From Glycomyces paridis (lineage in GTDB: Bacteria; Actinomycetota; Actinomycetes; Mycobacteriales; Micromonosporaceae): a DNA stretch of 64,000 nucleotides. Below are positions 42,672 through 51,474 of the stretch, piece after piece. How positions within the stretch are numbered: the first letter of the stretch is position 1; each line of letters starts with the position of its first letter. Below the pieces are notes generated by a model. That model saw only the letters and a list, made by a program, of their open reading frames with translations, did not search any database and was not told where the DNA came from. Position numbers and translations under genes: made by a program. The stretch is from contig NZ_STGX01000018.1 in the NCBI RefSeq assembly GCF_004912155.1, forward strand, positions 1 to 64,000, given 5' to 3'.

Positions 42672-45600
42672 GCTAGCTCCCTGTTCAGCTCGGTCAGTAG
42701 GTCGAGGGGTTCTCGGTCGGGGTAGGCCTGCCTCATCGCCTTCTTGAAGCCTCGGCCTCCTCCTCGTTCACGGAACGGTTCCTCGTTCATGAGCTTGGCC
42801 TCGATGCCGATGTCACTTGCTACGACCTCGCAGATTCGTTCCAGCCACCACATCTGGTCTTCGGTGAAGGTCACCTTCGCCTGCTCCTGGCGGAGCAGCC
42901 AGCCCGCGAAGCGTTCCCGCACCACTTCTTGGTACGGCTTCAGTTCTGTGTCCTCGCCGAGTTCGTACCTGATCAGCGTGATCAAGTCCGGGATTCCTGC
43001 GCCCCGCCCCGGGTGCTCGGCGGCCTTGCCGAGTCGCTCGTAGCAGAGCCACAGGTGCTCGGGGGTCCATGCCCGCTGCGGCCGACCGATCATAGCGGCC
43101 AGCGCCTCAAGCTCCGCATACACCTCACTGGGTGTCATGCGGCCCGGGTGGTTCATGGCAATCTCGATGGCGGTGATCTGGTCGCGGTTGTCTTCGAGGA
43201 ACTGGTGCCAGCTCGCGACGATCTCCTGCGATCGCTCTTCGGCGGTCAGGGTCTCGATGCCCAGGACTTCGACGTCTGTCAGGTCGTCGACCACGTAGTC
43301 CTTGTCGCGGCGGATGTCGATGATCTCGCGGCGCAGTTTCGGGTTGGTGGTCAGCGGTTCGATGGCCTTGACGATGAGTTCGCGGGCGGCGCGTTCGGCT
43401 GCCTTTTCGTCTCCGCCCTCGAACCGGACGGCCTCCTTGGCCCGCTCCTGGGCGTCGGCGTCGGTCGCGGCCACGATGCCGCTCGCGATGCGGTTGAGGC
43501 TCCATCCTCCCGAGGTGTGTTCAAGGAGGCGGCGCTCGTCGTCGGTAAGCTGCTGTTCGAGGCGCGCGAGGCGTCCGGCGAGCATTTCAGCCTGGTCGAG
43601 GTCAATGGACTTCGTGGCGGTGCGTTCAAGGAGCTTCTTCAGCGAGACCTGCTTGGGTCCCGCGGGGACGAGTGGTTTGGCGTCGTTGAGCGGGTGGTCG
43701 GTGACGCCGACGGCGTCGATGAGGAGGAACTTGCTCTTGCGCACGGTGTCGTCAGCGCCGGGCGTGACCTCTTGGAGCTCGACGGGGTTGATGGTGCGGG
43801 CACCGCGGCCCTTCATCTGCTCGAACTGCACGGCGCTGGCGGTGGTGCGCATGAAGATCACGCATTCGAGGGCCCGGATGTCGGTGCCAGTGGCGATCAT
43901 GTCCACGGTGCAGGCGATGCGGAGCGTCGGCGAGGTCCGGAAATCGCGGATGAGCTGGTTCGGGTCCTCCCCCGCCTGCCGGGTCTTGTAAGTGATCTTC
44001 TTCGCGAAGTCGTCGCCGCGCTCGAACACCTCCTTGGCCTGGGCGATGACGGAGTCGGCGTGCGGGTCGCTGACGGCGAAGATCAGGGTCTTGGGCACCT
44101 CGGCGCGGCCGGGGAACCATTCGCGCCAGTGGTCGCGGTAGTAGGTGAGGACCTGCCGGATCTCGTCGACGCTCTCGGCTTTGCGTCCCACCTGGTTCGT
44201 CGTGTAGGTGTAGTCGTCTTCGAGCTGCTCGTACCGGCGGTGCCTGGTGGCGCGGTCGCGCACTTCGACGGTCTCGCCGGCGTCGATGGTGGCCTGGCCG
44301 TCGCGGCGGAGGCTGGTGCGCAGTTTGAGGATGTCGAAGTCGACGTTCACGCCGTCGGCCACGGACTGAGGGTAGGTGTACTCGCTGACGAGGTTCTTGG
44401 AGAAGAAACCGAGGGTCTGCATTGTCGGGGTGGCGGTGAGGCCGACGAGGTGGGCGTCGAAGTATTCGAGCACGCCGCGCCACAGACCGTAGATCGAGCG
44501 GTGGCACTCGTCGACGATGATCAGGTCGAACGACTCGATCGGCACGGCAGGGTTGTATCCGATCTCGACCGGCTTGTCCCGCTCGTAGGCGTCTTCGCGC
44601 TCGTCGGCGTCGAGGCTGTCTTCGAGGTGCTCGCCGCGCAGGAGCGCGTACATGCGCTGGATCGTGCAAATGACCACCGAGGAGGTCTCCTGCAATCCGG
44701 CCGGCCCGAGCCGGTCGATGCCGTAAAGGTCTTCGAGCCTGCGCCCGTCGTCGGGCGCGATGTAGTGGTTGAACTCGAACTCGGCTTGACGCCCGAGGTT
44801 GTTGCGGTCCACGAGGAACAGCACGCGGCGGGCGCGGGCGAATTTGAGCAGCCGGTACGTCTCCGCCGCCCCCATGTAGGTCTTGCCGGCGCCGGTCGCC
44901 ATCTGGATGAGCGCCTTGGGCTTGTCGGCGGCGAGGGAGCGTTCGAGGCCGTGGATCGCGTCGATCTGGGCTGGCCGGAAACCGCCTTCGTCGAGGCCGG
45001 GCAGGGCGCGGAGCGCGGCCCGGAAGGTCGGCGCCTCGGGATGCTCGCCGGCCTCGCGCATCCAGCGCGCGACGGTCTCGGGCTTGTGGAACGCGAACAC
45101 CTCGCGGGAGCGAGGGTCCGGGTCGAGGTGATTGACGAACAAGGTTTCGGCGCCTGTGGTCGCGTACCGGAAGGTGAAGGGCTCGTCGCGGTTCCAGGCG
45201 GCGAGCGAGTAATCGCGATGGACGCCGCGCGCGTAGCGGTCGTTCTGCGCCACGGCCGCCGTCAGCGACTCGCCTTCGCGCTTGGCCTCGATGACACCGA
45301 CGATCGAGCCGTTCACGTAGAGCACATAATCGGCGCGGCCGTTGGCGAGCGGGAACTCGCGGACCGCGACCCCTGTGCCCGCGTCCGGGTTGAGGTCGGC
45401 GAAGTCCTGGAGCACCCAGCCGGCGGCCTTCAGGAACTTGTCGATCTCGCGTCGGGACTCGACCTCGTTGCGGGGGCGCTCCCGTCGCAGCCGGTGGACG
45501 ATGTTGTCTCGGGCGCGCACGTCGGGCTTGGCCGGGTTCGCCTTGGCCTGGGCGTAGGCGTGCTCGTGCTGAGTGCTCAGCCGGGCGACCTGTTCGCTCA

Positions 45601-46246
45601 GGGCTTCGAGCTGCCGCCGCATCTCGTCCTGGACCTGGACGGCGGAGGCCATGCGGTTCTCGGCCCGTTCCCGGGCGAGTCGCTCGGCTTCGATGCGGTC
45701 GGCGGACTCGCCGAGCCGGGTCTCCGCCTCGGTGAGGGTGTCGCGGAAGCTCAGGATCATCTCGGCGACCTCGTCGGAGGCCGAGGAGGGTTCGCGGACG
45801 AAGGGGCTGTGCGGCGAGGGCGGGACGAACGCCTCGGCGGTCCGCTTGTTCTGGATCGCATCGTGGTACCAGAGGCCGAGCTTGTGGCAGACCTGGACCG
45901 CTTGGAGGGCGCGTTTCACCTCGAAGACGTGCTCGTGCACGACTTCGTTCCGTTCGACGCGGAGGAAGTGGAAGTCGCGTTCGATCTCGGGGAGGAGCGC
46001 CCCGAACCTGGCGAGTTCGCGGATGCGGTCGATCTGGTGGCCACCGGGGACGCGCAGGCCGAACCGCATGACCAGGATCTCGGCCAGGGTGTCGCCGAAC
46101 TTGCCCGACTGGGTGAGGGACACGTTGGGGTGCTCATAGACCGTCGCTTCGGCCTGTGCCCCATAGAGGGCGAGGAGTTCGGACAGCGGGAAGAGGCGGC
46201 CGAAGTTCGGTGAGCGGCGGGCCAGATCGGCGAGCTTGGCGTCCAC
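42668..46246 (-). CDS. hsdR: Type I restriction system motor and nuclease HsdR
   Basis: A roughly 1192-aa motor subunit. It has an N-terminal HEPN-like DUF4145 region, a coiled segment near 165-240, and a nuclease core with VIEAKREG (Glu and Lys near 320-322). The superfamily 2 helicase has ATGAGKTY (about 450-457), DECH (about 579-582) and VGLTATP. A C-terminal helical domain contacts HsdM. GTG 46246 is preferred because AAAGGA sits 5 nt upstream; GTG 46261 is possible. It is divergent from an XRE/DUF397 pair across 245 nt. Confidence 0.93.
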   Translation of the reverse strand: MDAKLADLARRSPNFGRLFPLSELLALYGAQAEATVYEHPNVSLTQSGKFGDTLAEILVMRFGLRVPGGHQIDRIRELARFGALLPEIERDFHFLRVERNEVVHEHVFEVKRALQAVQVCHKLGLWYHDAIQNKRTAEAFVPPSPHSPFVREPSSASDEVAEMILSFRDTLTEAETRLGESADRIEAERLARERAENRMASAVQVQDEMRRQLEALSEQVARLSTQHEHAYAQAKANPAKPDVRARDNIVHRLRRERPRNEVESRREIDKFLKAAGWVLQDFADLNPDAGTGVAVREFPLANGRADYVLYVNGSIVGVIEAKREGESLTAAVAQNDRYARGVHRDYSLAAWNRDEPFTFRYATTGAETLFVNHLDPDPRSREVFAFHKPETVARWMREAGEHPEAPTFRAALRALPGLDEGGFRPAQIDAIHGLERSLAADKPKALIQMATGAGKTYMGAAETYRLLKFARARRVLFLVDRNNLGRQAEFEFNHYIAPDDGRRLEDLYGIDRLGPAGLQETSSVVICTIQRMYALLRGEHLEDSLDADEREDAYERDKPVEIGYNPAVPIESFDLIIVDECHRSIYGLWRGVLEYFDAHLVGLTATPTMQTLGFFSKNLVSEYTYPQSVADGVNVDFDILKLRTSLRRDGQATIDAGETVEVRDRATRHRRYEQLEDDYTYTTNQVGRKAESVDEIRQVLTYYRDHWREWFPGRAEVPKTLIFAVSDPHADSVIAQAKEVFERGDDFAKKITYKTRQAGEDPNQLIRDFRTSPTLRIACTVDMIATGTDIRALECVIFMRTTASAVQFEQMKGRGARTINPVELQEVTPGADDTVRKSKFLLIDAVGVTDHPLNDAKPLVPAGPKQVSLKKLLERTATKSIDLDQAEMLAGRLARLEQQLTDDERRLLEHTSGGWSLNRIASGIVAATDADAQERAKEAVRFEGGDEKAAERAARELIVKAIEPLTTNPKLRREIIDIRRDKDYVVDDLTDVEVLGIETLTAEERSQEIVASWHQFLEDNRDQITAIEIAMNHPGRMTPSEVYAELEALAAMIGRPQRAWTPEHLWLCYERLGKAAEHPGRGAGIPDLITLIRYELGEDTELKPYQEVVRERFAGWLLRQEQAKVTFTEDQMWWLERICEVVASDIGIEAKLMNEEPFRERGGGRGFKKAMRQAYPDREPLDLLTELNRELA

Positions 46247-46453
46247 GTTCGTCCTTTCCACTTTGAGGAGTGCAGCCGATCAGGATAACCGATCTGGCGC
46301 GGGTTCGGGGTACTGAATTTCTCGCGCCGGGAACCCGATCAAGTGGCAGTCATCACCACGAGCGGGCCTTCGTATCTCCAACCAGTGCAAGCGATCTCGA
46401 TCCAAGTCGGATATCCGACACATTCCGACACGCGTACGGCGCCATGGGCGATC

Positions 46454-46492
46454 TTGTAACGACCTTCTCACCCTATCTACAATTCCTCCACA
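46454..46492 (+). promoter_or_regulatory. Promoter of the XRE/DUF397 operon, leaderless
   Basis: TTGTAA (46454-46459) and TACAAT (46478-46483) are 18 nt apart. The ATG at 46492 lies 8 nt after the -10, so the message has little or no leader. Confidence 0.65.
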
Positions 46493-47340
46493 TGACGGAA
46501 AGCGACGAAGAGACTCCCGGTCCGCCCCCGCTCATGGAACTGGCCCGTCAACTCATCTCAGAGCGGACCCGGCCGAGGGAGTACCACCCTCGCGGCTACG
46601 ACAAGACCGAGATCCCGCGCGACATCTGCTCGGCGAAGACCCTGGGTCGCTTGGAGTCCGGTCGGTATCGTGGAGTCAAGCTCGGTACGGTGCTCGCGCT
46701 GGCGAACTTCTACCGGACTCCTCCCCCACTCACGGACCACATGGCGAACCTCGTGAAGGCGGCCAGAGCGAATGACTGGTGCCGCGAGTACGCGAGCGCT
46801 CTGGACGACAACGGCTGGTTCTACCAGCAGTGCGAGGACAATGCCTCCTACCTGGCGTTCCACTCGTTCTCTCTGATTCCCTCTCTTATCCAGGGCCCCG
46901 CCTACTATCGGCTGATCAGAGGCACTACGAAGGTCAATATCGGAGAGGATCCCGACTGGGATGGGCGTCTTGAGTTCCGCATGGAGCGGCGTGAGCGCTG
47001 GATTGAATCGGAACGTCCGGCACTCGTCATCATGGGCGAAGCCACACTGACCCTCGATCTCGGCCCAGAGAAGGCCGAGATCATCGCCGACCTCCGCAAG
47101 ATCGCTGCCATGCCGTTCGCCGACGTCCGCGTGATCCCTTTCTCAGCCGGACTCTATGAATTGCAGCGGTGGGGCCTCAATTTGATGGAGTACGACGGCG
47201 GCGAGGAGACCGTGATCCATGTTGAGTCTCCACGGGGTTCGGGGTTCGTCTCTGCGGACTCGACGCGAGGTAAGTTCTTCACCGGTGGCCTCAAGGTGGC
47301 TTCAGGCCACTCGATCGAACTGGAGGACTTCCTGAAATGA
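46492..47340 (+). CDS. XRE/DUF5753-type regulator beside hsdR
   Basis: A 282-aa WhiJ-like regulator. The N-terminal DNA-binding part (about 12-75) contains SAKTLGRLESGRYRGVKLGT, and the DUF5753 domain follows (AYYRLIRGTTK, MPFADVRVIPFSAGLYEL). The stop overlaps the next DUF397 gene as ATGA. The pair sits inside the defence island, divergent from hsdR, so it may regulate restriction, but this is inference. The open frame extends upstream to 46270, where the sequence no longer looks coding. Confidence 0.85.
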   Translation: MTESDEETPGPPPLMELARQLISERTRPREYHPRGYDKTEIPRDICSAKTLGRLESGRYRGVKLGTVLALANFYRTPPPLTDHMANLVKAARANDWCREYASALDDNGWFYQQCEDNASYLAFHSFSLIPSLIQGPAYYRLIRGTTKVNIGEDPDWDGRLEFRMERRERWIESERPALVIMGEATLTLDLGPEKAEIIADLRKIAAMPFADVRVIPFSAGLYELQRWGLNLMEYDGGEETVIHVESPRGSGFVSADSTRGKFFTGGLKVASGHSIELEDFLK

Positions 47341-47534
47341 CCGGAATCGGGCCGTGGCGCAAGTCCAGCCGCAGCGGCAACAACCAGGACAACCAATGCG
47401 TTGAAGTCCGCCTCAACGGCGAGACCCCGCAGGTGTCCGACAGCAAACTGGCCGATGATCGCCCCATCCTCACGATCAGCGCAGGCAGCTACCGCGGCCT
47501 ATTGGCGTGGGTGAAGGACGCCCCGGAACAGTAG
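47337..47534 (+). CDS. DUF397 protein coupled to XRE regulator
   Basis: A 65-aa DUF397 protein with the hallmark WRKSSRSGNNQDNQCVEV and a SDSKLADDRPILTI strand. The ATG overlaps the regulator stop, indicating a strict pair. It is probably a modulator or partner of that regulator. Confidence 0.88.
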   Translation: MTGIGPWRKSSRSGNNQDNQCVEVRLNGETPQVSDSKLADDRPILTISAGSYRGLLAWVKDAPEQ

Positions 47535-47664
47535 TGACCGAGACGGCCCTGCGTGGAGGCAAGAGCGCCGTCGTTCACCAAGAACCAGCACCATCGAGCG
47601 ATTCGGCGGCGGGGACCACTGTCCGCCGCCGATCGCATCCCCGACAGAAAACAGAAGGACCTAT

Positions 47665-47946
47665 ATGAGCGAGCAGATTCGAGAGCATCTCCTCAAGGGG
47701 CGGTTCGACATCGACGCCGCCCGCTGGGTCCAGCCCGACTCCGATGACGGCACCCCCGGCGAGCTTGAGATCGGCTTCGCCGCAGACGGCCTCGTGGCCA
47801 TGCGCCGCGCCGACGCCCCTGGCGGCACGATCCTGATCTACACCCCCGAGGAGTGGGAGGCGTTCGTCGGCGGCGTCCGGGACGGCGAGCTCGACCTCAG
47901 CGTGCTCGTCGAAGATGCCCAGCGCGCCGGGCCCGGCCAGGAATAA
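47665..47946 (+). CDS. Second DUF397-like protein
   Basis: A 93-aa protein. Its middle matches the DUF397 pattern (EIGFAADGLVAMRRADAPGG, then ILIYTPEEWEAFVGGVRDGE), although the usual WRKSS start is replaced by a longer N-terminus. AGAAGGAC precedes ATG 47665. It lies 130 nt after the first DUF397 gene, so one regulator has two candidate partners. Confidence 0.8.
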   Translation: MSEQIREHLLKGRFDIDAARWVQPDSDDGTPGELEIGFAADGLVAMRRADAPGGTILIYTPEEWEAFVGGVRDGELDLSVLVEDAQRAGPGQE

Positions 47947-48174
47947 TCGCTCCACTCGACCGATTCCCACGCGTTCGTCGGGACATTCTTTGCGGACAAA
48001 ACAGCCGGTCCGTTCTGTCCACCCCATTTGTGAATCCGGCAAGTCCGACGAACTCGCTCGCCAGAATCAATCCTTGTCCGTGTGTTTGCGCTGCTCTTAA
48101 GCTTGTCGCATTGGAACACCACAAATGGTGTCCATCCATTAGCGACTAATCGTCGGCTTCGAGGAGCGTGCGGG

Positions 48175-48504
48175 ATGACACGAAGCGAGCGGCCACCGCT
48201 TGAGCCCGGACGCGTGTACGGCGAGATCCTGAACGCCGCGGGCACGACCTTCGTCCTCCGCGCCAGCGCCGGCGGCCACCGTGTCGCCGTTCGCCTGCAT
48301 CACGACGAGGGCCCGGAGATCGCGGTGGTCTGCTGGCCGCTGGAACCGTCTCGGCGGCTCATCCGGTGGCAAGGGCGCCTCTGGTCGTCGAACCCGGCCG
48401 AGTGGAAGCATGAGATCAAAGTTCTGGTCTTCGCGGCGATCGATGAGCGGTTTGAAGTCGCTCGCGACCGGGACGGGTTCCGCGGCGAGAGGGTCTGGCC
48501 GTGA
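48175..48504 (+). CDS. Hypothetical protein, first of a three-gene cassette
   Basis: A 109-aa protein, mostly beta by pattern (VYGEILNAAGTTFVLRASAG, VAVRLHHDEG, EIAVVCWPLE), with many Trp and Arg. GAGGAG precedes ATG 48175. The stop overlaps the next gene as GTGA. No family recognised. Confidence 0.65.
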   Translation: MTRSERPPLEPGRVYGEILNAAGTTFVLRASAGGHRVAVRLHHDEGPEIAVVCWPLEPSRRLIRWQGRLWSSNPAEWKHEIKVLVFAAIDERFEVARDRDGFRGERVWP

Positions 48505-48953
48505 GCGAGTTCGCCGATCTCCTGTCGCGCAGCGCATTCGCGCTTCGACTTCCGCAACTCATGGGCTCCGCCGTCGATGGTGGCGACAGCGGATCCGGGG
48601 ACGGCGGCCACGGCGCGCCGTCCGCTCCCCCTGACGCGGCCGCGGCGGCCGAGGTGACGGTTCCCATCGCCGCCGCGGCCGCGTCGAACCAGCCAAACGT
48701 CGGGTATCGGGCCGTCGTCTTCGAGAAGCCTCACTCCGACACCGTCGACGGCCCGGACTTGGTGGGGTCCCGGCGTCGCGTCACGGTGTCCTGCCGCCTC
48801 TGCCCGAGCGTCGTCCGTCTCCTCGCCTCCGGGTACGGGGAGATGGCGCGCCGGGCAGAGGCGGCAGGGTGGCAGTACACGCCGGGCCGTCACCTCCACG
48901 ACCGCGCCTGGTGTCCCCGCTGCCGCCCGAACGCCGAAAAGGCCGTCGATTGA
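48501..48953 (+). CDS. Hypothetical protein with C-terminal Cys pairs
   Basis: A 150-aa protein. A short helix and a Gly/Ala/Pro-rich linker precede a C-terminal domain with SCRLCPS near residue 98 and WCPRCRP near 138. These two CxxC pairs suggest a zinc finger. GTG 48501 overlaps the previous stop; its own stop overlaps a TTG start of the next gene. Unknown function. Confidence 0.6.
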   Translation: MSEFADLLSRSAFALRLPQLMGSAVDGGDSGSGDGGHGAPSAPPDAAAAAEVTVPIAAAAASNQPNVGYRAVVFEKPHSDTVDGPDLVGSRRRVTVSCRLCPSVVRLLASGYGEMARRAEAAGWQYTPGRHLHDRAWCPRCRPNAEKAVD

Positions 48954-49288
48954 ACGCTCGACACGATCGCCTTCCGGCGGGGCCGGCCGCCGCCGCCAGC
49001 ACTGCTGACCCGCAGCGGCGGCCGGTCCGTTCCTCTTGCATGGTGACGCTGGGGTGCATCGATGTCGACGGTCTGGCTGTCGACCTGGTCTGGTCGAGGC
49101 TCTCCGATACGGTCCTCGCGGATTTCCGCGAGGTCGAGCCGCGGCGGATCGGCACCGCGGTCTTCGGGCGAGCCGAGCCGGCGTTCATAGCGCAGCCCGA
49201 TCACCTGGACTGGCTCGGGTACGAGAACCGGGCCGATCGGATTCTCGATGCGGCGATCGGGTTGTTCGAGGCGCGATCCGAGTTGTAG
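48950..49288 (+). CDS. Hypothetical protein, third in the cassette
   Basis: A 112-aa frame. TTG 48950 overlaps the previous stop (TTGA) and would couple translation. An internal ATG at 49040 would give about 83 residues, which covers the better-looking part (VTLGCIDVDGLAVDLVWSRL, DHLDWLGYENRADRILDAAI). It ends 6 nt before the convergent second AIPR gene. No family recognised; the start is uncertain. Confidence 0.5.
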   Translation: MNARHDRLPAGPAAAASTADPQRRPVRSSCMVTLGCIDVDGLAVDLVWSRLSDTVLADFREVEPRRIGTAVFGRAEPAFIAQPDHLDWLGYENRADRILDAAIGLFEARSEL

Positions 49289-49294
49289 GCCGTG

Positions 49295-51388
49295 TCAGGA
49301 GTTGTCGAGGTCCTTGCGGATCTGGTCGGCGATGTCGACGAGGGAACCCCGTTCGGCGACGAACCAGTAGAGAGTGCCCTGCACCGCGGACCGCTTCTTG
49401 CCGGTCGCCTCGAACCAGATCTTGTCGACCAGGCCGGTGGCGGCGTAGGTCTGGCCGTCGTACTCCCATTTGAGCGCCTTGGACTTCGCGTGTTCCCAGG
49501 TGGCGAAGCGTCGGGTCGGGTCGGCGCTGAGCCAGTGGTTCAACAGCTTTGCCTCGCGGTCGCTGCGGGCCCGGAAGTCGAGCCTCGTACCCGGTTCGAT
49601 GGCTTCGTAGCTGTAGATGGTACGGACGGCGTTCTCGTTCTTCGGCTTCGCGACATTGCCGAGGTATTCGGCGGGGAGGACGGGGGCGGGCGCATCGGTG
49701 GAGAGGTACGCGGAGGCGGCTCGGGCCAGGTCGCGGCATTTCTGGTAGTTGTTGGCGAGCGAGGCCGGGAAGTAGTTGCCGTATTCGCGGTCGGCCTCGT
49801 CGATCATGAAGTCCAGGGCGCGGTCGGTGGTGTCGCGGACTCGCGGCAGGACGTCGCGCTCCCAGTTCTTGTCGGGGTTCTCAATGCGTTCGTCGAGGAG
49901 CGCCCGCAGCGCAACGTGGATCACCAGGTATCCGAGGTTCGTCGCGAAACCCCGACCCCGCTTCTCCAGGTTGGCCTTGCGCTCCTCGATCCTGCGGCTC
50001 GCCAGCCGGTAGAGGCGAACGGTGCGCCAGATTCGGATCTCCTTGATGCGCGAGGGGAAGAGTTGGTTGTACCGGCCGCCGTCCTCGCGCTGCCAGAGCT
50101 TGTTCGGGTCCAGGTGAGCGTCGACGACGATGTCGGTGTCGCGGGCACCGGCGGCGAGGGCGATCGTGGCGTCCTCGATGGTGAAGCCCTTCTCGGGGTC
50201 GAGGTCGCGGTGGTCGCCTCGTTTGATGATGTAGTTGAGTTCCAGGGACTTGAAGTCGTCGCGGAGGCGGCGCTGCGTCTGGTCCTGGGCGGCGAAGTCG
50301 CGGAGGTCGACGGCGTTCTGGGTGTTGTTGGTCTCGGTGACGCGCTCGGCGAAGCGGTCGTCTTCGAGCTGGATCGCGCGGATCCAGACCATGGCGGTGC
50401 CGGCGTTCTCCGGGTTCGCCTGGACGGCTTTCCAGATGGTCGAGACGGTCTGGGCGCCGTTGACGACGGAGGCGCCTTCGAGCAGGAGGTCGGCGGGGCC
50501 GGAGTTGCGGAGAGCACCGTGCCCGGAGCGTTCGATCTTGTTGCACAGCACGGTGATGCCGTTGTTGAAGTACCAGAAGTTCTCCGGCTCGGAGTCGAGG
50601 GTGCGCTGGATGCCGGCATTGACGGCGCTCCCCGGGAGGGCGTCACGAAGGTTCTTGTCGAACAGCCGGTCCCCGTGCTCTCCGTACCAAGTCGCAATCT
50701 CGTCGGCGGAAGCGCAGCCGTAGTAGGCGAGGTGGGGGTGGTCGACGCGGGCGCTGTTCTCCATGCGGATCTTGAGGTCGACGGGGCGGCTGTGGATGCC
50801 GTCGACGACGAGACGGTGGATGTCGGGCAGGCGGAGGAAGGAGATTCGGGCGCAGTCGTGGACGGCGTTGAGTTCGGCGACGGTGTCGGCGATCGGGCGG
50901 GCTGCCTTGGCGTCGATGTTCGAATCGCCCATGAGGACGAACGCCACGGTGACCTTGAAGCGCGGTTCATTGACCACGGACTCGACGAATTCACGTAGTT
51001 CCTGGTAGCGGGAGTTGAAGACCTCGTGGCGGTGCTCAGTGATGAGCCGGAGTCCCTCGTTGAGCTTCGCGGCGGCGTCGAGCGTGAGGCTGGCCTTCCC
51101 CTGCTCACTCCATTTTGCTTGGACGAGGTAGAGGTGGGCAGCATCGATGTCGAAGGCAATGGCGTCGATGCCGTTGTCGTCCTGGCCGTCGATGACGCTC
51201 ATGGCGGCGTCAGTCTCCGAGCACTCGGTGAGGTACTGGACGGCGAGGGCGGCGAGGGACCGGCTACGGCGGGATTCGTCGCGGCGCGGTTCGGGGAAGT
51301 GCGCGACGTCGTCGAGGCCGATGTGGGGGCCGAGTTTCGCATCGAGATAACGACGGATGTGGTCGACGTGGATCTGGTTGACCGCCAT
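49295..51388 (-). CDS. Second AIPR family protein
   Basis: A 697-aa AIPR-family protein, a distant paralogue of the one at 37516-39618 and of nearly equal length. Shared signatures are NFWYFNNGITVLCN and GASVVNGAQTVSTI. The N-terminus has DGQDDNGIDAIAFDIDAAHLY and VQAKW, a restriction-endonuclease-like D...QxK pattern that suggests nuclease activity. GGAGG precedes ATG 51388. Its promoter (51425-51452) is nearly duplicated at 62471-62498. It lies just downstream of jetD on the same strand but has its own promoter. Confidence 0.85.
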   Translation of the reverse strand: MAVNQIHVDHIRRYLDAKLGPHIGLDDVAHFPEPRRDESRRSRSLAALAVQYLTECSETDAAMSVIDGQDDNGIDAIAFDIDAAHLYLVQAKWSEQGKASLTLDAAAKLNEGLRLITEHRHEVFNSRYQELREFVESVVNEPRFKVTVAFVLMGDSNIDAKAARPIADTVAELNAVHDCARISFLRLPDIHRLVVDGIHSRPVDLKIRMENSARVDHPHLAYYGCASADEIATWYGEHGDRLFDKNLRDALPGSAVNAGIQRTLDSEPENFWYFNNGITVLCNKIERSGHGALRNSGPADLLLEGASVVNGAQTVSTIWKAVQANPENAGTAMVWIRAIQLEDDRFAERVTETNNTQNAVDLRDFAAQDQTQRRLRDDFKSLELNYIIKRGDHRDLDPEKGFTIEDATIALAAGARDTDIVVDAHLDPNKLWQREDGGRYNQLFPSRIKEIRIWRTVRLYRLASRRIEERKANLEKRGRGFATNLGYLVIHVALRALLDERIENPDKNWERDVLPRVRDTTDRALDFMIDEADREYGNYFPASLANNYQKCRDLARAASAYLSTDAPAPVLPAEYLGNVAKPKNENAVRTIYSYEAIEPGTRLDFRARSDREAKLLNHWLSADPTRRFATWEHAKSKALKWEYDGQTYAATGLVDKIWFEATGKKRSAVQGTLYWFVAERGSLVDIADQIRKDLDNS

Positions 51389-51460
51389 GGGAGTCCTCCA
51401 GGGACGAGGGGTGCGGGATCTCGTATCGTAGCAACTCCGTGACGATCCGCAATCCCCCGA
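51389..51460 (-). promoter_or_regulatory. Promoter of second AIPR gene (repeat copy A)
   Basis: On the - strand TTGCGG (51447-51452) and TACGAT (51425-51430) are 16 nt apart. The surrounding roughly 70 nt, including the ribosome site and the first codons, match 62432-62505 closely. Confidence 0.65.
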
Positions 51461-51474
51461 ATGAGGCGGTCAGG

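Noticed and set aside
42929-46213. 1094-codon + strand frame across hsdR
   Set aside because: Antisense shadow of hsdR; HsdR motifs are clear on the - strand.
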